NCBI RefSeq assembly: GCF_030272615.1
Contig: NC_081413.1
Coordinates: forward strand, 161,012,849-161,076,848
Direction of reading: 5' to 3'
Source: Cryptomeria japonica
Taxonomy: Eukaryota; Streptophyta; Pinopsida; Cupressales; Cupressaceae
Length of the DNA: 64,000 nucleotides
Position 1 is the stretch's first letter. Each line of letters starts with the position of its first letter. This document shows, piece by piece, positions 57,949 through 64,000 of the stretch. The notes under the pieces were generated by a model. That model had not been told where the DNA came from. It worked only from the letters and a program-made list of their open reading frames with translations, and made no database searches. A program made the translations under genes and the position numbers.

Positions 57949-59785
57949 GAAAATATTGCTAATGCCTAAACGTGATAATTTAAAAGGATTCAACCTGCTG
58001 ACACATACGCTGCTGCATTATCTGTGATGATTTGCACCACATTCTCTACCCCCACCTCCATGACGACATGCTCCAACATTCCAGCCAATGTTTTTGCATT
58101 TTTCACCTTGCTGGAGGCATCAACAGATTTCAAAAACACTACATTTTCCTTGCAAGCAACCAAAAAATTGATGATGGTGCTCCACCCATCACAAAGAATG
58201 GTGCAGCCATAATTAGCCCATTCAATTTTTCTATCCTCCATCACTTCTCTTGCCCTAGCAACTGCATTGGTGAGCAACCTGTAAGTGCAAAGTGAAATTA
58301 GGTCTTAGTACACAATTTTGATTTAATAAACAAGAAATCTAAAAAATAATTAAAAATGAAATCAAGTAGACCATGTAGAAATTTACTAACCTCCCACTCA
58401 AATCCTTGCAAGAAGGGGCCTTGTACCCATTTCCTGAAACTGTCCTAGCAATCACCAAATTCAGCCAATAAGGATTGTCCGCCACATTGAATGCAATGTT
58501 GTTGAAGTACCAAAAATCAGCTACTGCAATGTCGGTTTTCTCATGTACCTCCTTATTCCATCCAATGGCCTCTAATGATGGTTGTGCTCCAGGTGTGTTC
58601 CTGGGCACAAAATAATCACCTATGGACCCTGATCGTGATGATGGAAGTGGAACAGTGCCAGGTATTCTACTAGAGGAAGCAGAAGCAAAGAGCAAGGTGG
58701 TGGTGGGTTTGCGGATATGTGGGCCACACCGAGAGCCCACTTTGCCCTCAAGTGCTTCTTGTTCTTCTTCAAGGTCAACAGAAACACCTTGAGATTCAGC
58801 TATGGTTGATCTCATGGCTAGCTTTGCCCTCTCCCTTTGCAATTTCTTCTCTTCCCCAGCTACAAGTAGGGCATTCATTTGTCTTTTTATTTCTTCATTG
58901 GTCTCAGGGCATGCTCTAGCATCATGCGTGTCTATTCCTGCAAGGTGGTATTTGAGGCGGTTGATGCCTCCATGAAGTATTTTCTCACACTTTATGCATA
59001 TAACTAACCCAGGATCGGGTCCCTCATAGGCATACCTCCATGCCCCATCTCTAGCACCTCTAGGACGGGTGCCTATATATCCAGATGGGCATGGATCTAG
59101 TGGCCATTGCTCTCTTGCCATGATTAATGCTTACTTAACCTACACATACAAAGTGAAAAAAAAATTAACATTTTAGTTAAACAATTTAGCAAACTATCTA
59201 CATTAGTTTAAATAAATTTAGACATCATTCAAAGTTTTGTTTTTTTAAAGTAGGGTTTTTTGTTTTTTTTTGAAAACTAGATTTTTCAAAAAATTGTGAA
59301 AATTCAACAAAACTTGTCAAATCTAGTGTTAAATCTTGTGCAAATAACTTAAAAAAGGATTTAGACTACCTAGGAATCATTTCTAATCCATCTAAATGCA
59401 AAAAAAATAAACAAATTGTTTTAAAAAAGCATAGAAAAAAAATTTTTAAAATAACCTGGGAATCTGATTTTCCCTTCAAATCTCCTTCAAATCCACTTGG
59501 AATCACTCAAAAATCACTCCAAATCACCTTGCAAGTCACTCCAAGTCAACTTCCCTCTTCTCAGCCCAAAACCCAATCAAAAACAAAAAATGACTATACT
59601 TTCTACCGTTTTCGGCTATGAGGAAACAGATGGGCGAGTTTTTAACTCGGACTCGCCTAGTTTTTGCCAAAAACTCGGGGAACTTTTGGGCGAGTAGAAG
59701 TTGAATTTACTCGCCTAGCCCAAAAACTCTGCAAGTTTTTGCTACTCGTCGAGTTTTCGGCAAGTAGTCCAACTCTGGGTTCAAG

Positions 59786-59908
59786 TATGTTTCCCTTTAT
59801 AAATGAATCTAGTTCATTTTCCTTCAAGGTAAGCATAATCCTAAACTTCCATGATACAAACTTTGATGCTCCTTCAAGACGATCTTCGAATCTGACTCCA
59901 CTTGCCAT
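59786..59908 (-). pseudogene. Copia-E gag start
   Basis: Minus-strand MASGVRFEDRLEGASKF, then SWKFRIMLTLKENELDSFI, the beginning of a copia gag. The hAT duplication GGTTCAAG lies in it, so the remainder is at 55062-55210. Confidence 0.8.
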
Positions 59909-59990
59909 TCTAAAGAAAGAAATGTGATTTTTCTTAAGAGCAAAATGATAGGTAATCTACTTATCTCAAATCTAATCGGATCTTCCTTGA

Positions 59991-60006
59991 CCTTGCTCTG
60001 ATACCA
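59991..60006 (-). other. Copia-E primer binding site
   Basis: Minus strand TGGTATCAGAGCAAGG, directly next to the LTR edge at 60007 and about 80 bp before the gag ATG. Confidence 0.9.
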
Positions 60007-61200
60007 TGTTGATGTAGATTAGATTTCTTAGTAGATAGAATAGAGGTATCTTTTAATTTTATGTTTCACAAATGATGCTCTTACTAACCTATGAATCTTG
60101 CAGGTTGCTGCAAGTGTAAGGAGGAATACACAGTAAATTAATTTACCAAGTATGATTATTGCTGAGTGAGAAGAATAGATCGATCTTCAAAGGCATATAC
60201 TTATTGATTGTTGTACTACCTTCATCGATCTGTTTGTGAATTATATATATCTAAATGGGGAAGCACATCAATGGAGAGACATGTCTCCACTAAGGAGGAA
60301 TACACAGTAAATTAATTTACCAAGTATGATTATTGCTGAGTGAGAAGAATAGATCGATCTTCAAAGGCATATACTTATTGATTGTTGTACTACCTTCATC
60401 GATCTGTTTGTGAATTATATATATCTAAATGGGGAAGCACATCGATGGATAGACATGTCTCCACACATGTGGAGACATGTCTCTCCACCGATATGTCTGT
60501 TCATTTAATATTACAAATACCATACCGATTCATAATTGGTAGTTTCATAATGCATTAACACAAACCGTTTCAGTTATCAAACCGATTCACAATTGATAGT
60601 TAACTATTCATTTAACACAACCGATTCACAATCGGTATGTTAAAATGAAGAATATTCATTTAATTGATATACATTATCGATTAAGGTAAATCGATACACA
60701 TTATCGATTTATGGTAAATCGAAGAAGATAGTCGATACACTCTATCGTCAGGGTATGGATCATGCATGATCACAGATTTTACACTTGGAAGATGATGATC
60801 GATATATGATCAGTCATTAGATCATTTAATCAGATTTAATTTATTCATGACAAGAATATTAATGTATGTATATTAATATATATAATAATAATAAACTCAA
60901 TTATTATTATTATGTATATTGGTATACATATATAAATTATTCTAATGATGTAAGGCTCATTCATGATCATATTTATTTGATTGAAGCTATCATCTTTAAC
61001 AGCTATCACCAATTACTCCATTGTATATGTTATCCCTGTCTTAAGTGTTCTGTATTTCCTTTCTCCCTTGGCTTACTTCAATCGTTGTCTTCCTTTATGG
61101 ACATAGTTGCAGCTTCTCGTACGTTATTATCTCCCACTATTTCTTCACACGGTAATCTCTGGTTTTGCCTTAAGAGTTAATCATATGGAAAATGTATCTG
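60007..61200 (-). repeat. Copia-E 5' LTR (outer end uncertain)
   Basis: Starts TGTTGATGTAGATTAG on the plus strand, i.e. ends CATCAACA on the minus strand beside the PBS. It holds a 174-bp tandem duplication and a CGAT-rich part. The other LTR of this element was not found in the window, so the far end is an estimate. Confidence 0.55.
60118..60465. repeat. 174-bp tandem duplication in Copia-E LTR
   Basis: 60118-60291 and 60292-60465 are almost identical, both starting AAGGAGGAATACACAG and ending with GACATGTCTCCAC. Confidence 0.92.
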
Positions 61201-61279
61201 TTGAAAATAATAGCTAGCTCGAATACCTGATTATTGCATTATAAATACAAATGTATTATCTCTTATGTAAATCGAATTA

Positions 61280-61417
61280 TCTTGGGCTGGACCCAATCAT
61301 GTAATGTGGAGGCAATCAATTGTAACTTTGGGCTGGACCCAAACTTGTAACGTGGAGACACTTAATTGTAGCTTTGGGCTGGACCCAAATTTGTAATGTG
61401 AAAGGCAATAAATGAAA
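61280..61417. repeat. Three 46-bp tandem repeats
   Basis: Units start near 61280, 61326 and 61372, each opening TTGGGCTGGACCCAA, itself an inverted repeat with a 5-nt centre, followed by a GTAATGTGGAGG-like word. A TATA-like GGGATATAAATAT is at 61469, and the set looks like LTR promoter repeats of an unassigned element. Confidence 0.8.
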
Positions 61418-61839
61418 ATAAATCAATAAATTAAATGCAAGCCGACTTGAGGGTTGGCGCCAAAGATGGGATATAAATATAACAGCAAACTAAGTAATTA
61501 AAAAATCACATTATCTCATGCAAATGTTATCTGCTCTCCAAGCAGCAATCTCTCCTTCACTCAAGCAAACTGTTGTGACGTATTCACACATCGCCCCATT
61601 GCAAATGGAGACTTTTTTCGCTTTGTGGGGTTTTGCTTTCTAGGTTTTAGAGTTTTGTCTATTAGCCTTTGCTTTTCGAGTGTCGCCAGGGGGATCACTA
61701 GGATGGCAGGCTCTGCTTGAGCCAAGGTGAGTCTTTGGGGCCCTAGAATTAGGGTTTCTTTGAAAGTCTTCCTTAGGGCCTGGTTTTGCTCTTGTTGCTA
61801 ATTGTGTCTTGCTTGGTGAGTGAGTATCATTCTTGAAGG

Positions 61840-61985
61840 GCTAAGTCTGGAATGTCCTGATCCTGAAACTTGGCTAAGTCTGGAATGTCCTGATCCTAAA
61901 ATTTGGCTAAGTCTGGAATGTCCTGATCCTGAAATTTGGCTGTCTGGAATGTCCTGATCCTGAAATTTGATTGTCTGGAAAACTG
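61840..61985. repeat. Short tandem words in Tat LTR
   Basis: Four to five copies of a 30-40 bp unit, TCTGGAATGTCCTGATCCTG plus a TTGGCTAAG-like end; the solo LTR has two copies at 51120-51180. Confidence 0.85.
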
Positions 61986-62144
61986 AAGAATCCTCCAAAA
62001 ACTAGATTTTGCAATATAACTCCTAGAGGTCCGAAACCACTCTCAAACATCCTAACAGTGTATATGGAATATCACTTAAAGTACACTTATACTTAAATGT
62101 TATATTCCATAAAATGATCCTGACAGAGAGACCAAAATGTCAAA

Positions 62145-63891
62145 TTTCGCTCCTGACCCTTCCAAAGGGTCCAAAGCGAATTTCGCTCCTGACCCTTCCA
62201 AAGGATCCAGAGCGAAATTCTCCATAAGACATTCTACTTTGACCAAAACCTAGAACTAACGCATTCCTAGGCTTGAATGAAGGTAAAAATGCTTGTTTGA
62301 ATGAGGAAATGTGAAAATGAAGTCAGGATTTGAGCCCAAGGATGATTTTCGCTTCTGACCCTTCCAAAGGGTCCAGAGCGAAATTCATTTTTCTCCACTT
62401 TGCTCTTTGGCATGACCAAGTTTGTTGACTTCTCGGGCGTGATGGGAAGGTTTTGATGCACATTTGTCTTTGAGAGGAGATTTGAGGTGACAAAATGATG
62501 GAAATTAGCCTAAAGTAGGAATTTCGCTCCTGACCCTTCCAAAGGGTCCAGAGCGAAATTCTTGAAAACCTCATTTTTTCCCTTGTTTAGACCAACGTTC
62601 TAACTTTGAGGTGATGGGATGTGAAAATGTGAAGGATTTTGGCCAAGATTAGGAATTTCGCTCCTGACCCTTCCAAAGGGTCTAAAGCCAAATTCTTGAA
62701 AACACTCATTTTTTCTTTTAGCCAAAGTCAGGACCAAGGTGGAAATGAAAGTAAAGTAGTCTATGTTTGCCTCCCAAGGAAGATTAGAGTTTGAAAAATC
62801 AAGAATCAAGGTCAAAACATGATTTTCGGTCCTGACCCTTCCAAAGGGTCCAGAGCGGAAATCCTTATATCTCTTGTTTTCTTCCTTGTTTTGGCTAGGC
62901 GTTGGCATGATGAAGGAGGAATTAGTATGTTCTTGCCCTAAGAGGGAGTGGGATGCTTTAGAAAATCAAGTTTTTGCCTAGGAGATGAATTTCGCTCCTG
63001 ACCCTTCCAAAGGGTCCAGAGCGAAATTCATTATATACTTCATTTACTCCCTCGTTTTAGCTTGAAACCTTGCTCCTTAGTTGAAGAATGATCTATGCTT
63101 GCTCCCAAATGAGATTGAAAGTTTGAAAATTGAACAAACAAGCCCAAATCATGATTTTCGCTCCTGACCCTTCCAAAGGGTCCAGAGCGAAAATCTTCTT
63201 AGACCTCATTCCCTTCCTTGTTTGACCAAATTTTGATTTGCAAGGTATCTTGAAAGGAAGAATAGACATGTTTGGCCTTTGGAAATGTTCGAAAGCATTG
63301 AAACATGAAGGATTTTAGCCAAGAGGGTGAATTTCGCTCCTGACCCTTCCAAAGGGTCCAGAGCGAAATTCTTGGAAACTCATATTTTCTTCTTGGAGAT
63401 GGTCAAATTCTTGAGTTTTATGGCATGGTTAGAAGGACTTTGATGTGTTCTTGCCTTTGAATATTGGATTGAGGTAATGGAGTAGTCAAAACAAGCTCAA
63501 AATAGGAAATTCGCTCCTGGCCCTTCCAAAGGGTCCAGAGCGAAATTCCTAAAATACCTTATTTTCCTAGCAAAGTCAAGTCAAACTTGGGTTTTTGTAG
63601 CTTGGATGGGTGAGGAGAAGTGTTTTCTTGCCTTTTAAGGTGGATTCAAGTTGAAATGATGGAGGAATAAGCCTAAAACAAGATTTTCGCTCCTGACCCT
63701 TCCAAAGGGTCCAAAGCGAAAATCCTAAAACCCATCATTTTCTCCAAAATTTGTACCAAGCCATGCCTAGACCAAGGTGAGGGATGCCCTTGAGATTGTC
63801 CTTGAATTGATTGTTGTCTCAAAAAATTATGATTTTGGGCTAGAAAGGGAAATTCGCTCCTGACCCTTCCAGGGGGTCCAGGGCGAAATTG
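62145..63891 (+). repeat. Hairpin array in Tat LTR at window end
   Basis: Twelve units, left arm TTTCGCTCCTGACCCTT, loop-side CC, right arm AAAGGGTCCAGAGCGAAA. Starts are about 62145, 62181, 62346, 62520, 62654, 62821, 62988, 63152, 63329, 63507, 63682 and 63849. Except for the first pair (36 bp) and one 134-bp gap, spacing is 164-178 bp. Spacers share loose similarity (CATTTTTTCCTTG, then a GATGAAAGGA-like word) and the array probably continues beyond 64000. Frames reading FRSGPFGRVRSE across several units are by-products. Confidence 0.92.
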
Positions 63892-64000
63892 TGCAAAACC
63901 TATCTTTTCCCTTAGTTTCATGTCAAATCTAGTGTGGATAATGATTAAAGAAGGCCTTAGGAATGACTCCAAATTGCCAATGATTATCAAGATTGAAGGA

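Larger units (their letters stand above)
55534..59121 (-). pseudogene. hAT transposase, multi-exon, broken by duplications
   Basis: Exons on the minus strand: 58391-59121 starts MAREQWPLDPC with a BED-type zinc finger (CIKCEKILHGGINRLKYHL) and runs into DUF659; about 57994-58278 has ILCDGWSTIINF and IITDNAAAYVSAG; about 57690-57808 has LFWTPCATHVLDLLLED; about 57335-57655 has RFAMIFLTLQSLLAAL; about 56760-57218 has FDPIWEIVDRRWNNQLHQPI; 56303-56690 holds the C-terminal dimerisation region (WWQNWGGNTPHLKKFALRVL, SSNCEWSLFEAIH, RLNDLVYMQYNLRLR). A tail at 55534-55770 ends ARAGKRKL. All hAT domains are represented, but 127-bp and 82-bp tandem duplications (127 is not a multiple of 3) disrupt exons. 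Confidence 0.85.
55219..59777 (-). mobile_element. hAT DNA transposon, nearly complete (4559 bp)
   Basis: Exact 8-bp duplication GGTTCAAG on both sides. Terminal inverted repeats CATCGTTGGACTAC and, reversed at the right, CAGAGTTGGACTAC. Both subterminal regions (55225-55300, 59628-59760) contain many ACTCGG or ACTCGC words. The transposase gene fills the interior on the minus strand. It inserted in Copia-E gag. Confidence 0.93.
61571..64000 (+). mobile_element. Tat LTR, running off the window
   Basis: TGTTGTGACGTATTCACAC followed by GCCCCATTGCAAATGG matches the starts at 50957 and 39508. From about 61840 to 62130 it follows 51120-51340 closely (CTGATCCTGAAATTTGGCT words, GATTTTGCAATATAACTCC). 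Preceded by CAAAC; whether solo LTR or complete element cannot be seen. Confidence 0.82.

Noticed and set aside
62145-63891. CRISPR-like array of palindromic repeats with spacers
   Set aside because: The context is a plant LTR, the spacers are 90-140 bp and similar to one another, and there are no cas genes.
62267-63990. Several minus-strand frames with a shared FRSGPFGRVRSE-like peptide
   Set aside because: The peptide is the translation of the repeated hairpin unit. The frames start and stop at random around it, with no homologue.

Overview
The window reads as nuclear DNA of a seed plant with a large, transposon-packed genome. A gymnosperm, probably a conifer, is the best guess, inferred from decayed nested LTR retrotransposons, very long LTRs and a plant-type gene caught in repeat-filled introns. 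Species cannot be fixed from sequence alone. Only one host gene is supported: a minus-strand NADPH:quinone oxidoreductase (zeta-crystallin-like) at 38058-40946, with four intact exons and no first exon found.

Layout. 1-27849 is one old minus-strand Ty3/gypsy element of Tat type ('Tat-1'): a 3.5 kb 5' LTR (24367-27849), PBS, gag, protease, RT, two RNase H domains and integrase running off the left edge. It is split by four insertions: Copia-A (1109-8449, full length, TSD GTACT), a solo LTR (8746-10402), a solo copia LTR (15258-16114) and Copia-B (about 18611-24145, a gag-protease-only element). 27910-35656 is a complete chromodomain Ty3/gypsy element ('Chromo-1', minus, TSD CTCAA). 35662-38057 holds a LINE reverse transcriptase remnant. 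38058-40946 is the oxidoreductase gene. 41553-44108 is a short-LTR non-autonomous copia-like element carrying a 737-bp hAT-type MITE (TSD ACTAGAAA). 45498-45840 is a copia 5' end.

48553-55061 is the 5' part of another Ty3/gypsy element ('Gypsy-H'), with an intact 3591-bp solo Tat LTR (50957-54547, TSD GGTTG) in its leader. 55062-61570 is a minus-strand copia 5' region (Copia-E) interrupted by a nearly complete hAT transposon (55219-59777, TSD GGTTCAAG). 61571-64000 is the start of another Tat LTR.

The most unusual signal is in the LTRs. Two Tat LTRs carry arrays of a roughly 37-nt imperfect hairpin spaced mostly 157-179 bp apart, a nucleosome-like interval, and the two arrays differ by a compensatory base-pair swap in the stem. 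Gypsy-H carries an analogous array built on a different palindrome. All these LTRs also begin with a small hairpin just inside the terminal TGTTGT. I found no complete description of this that I can cite, and whether it is undescribed needs a database search.
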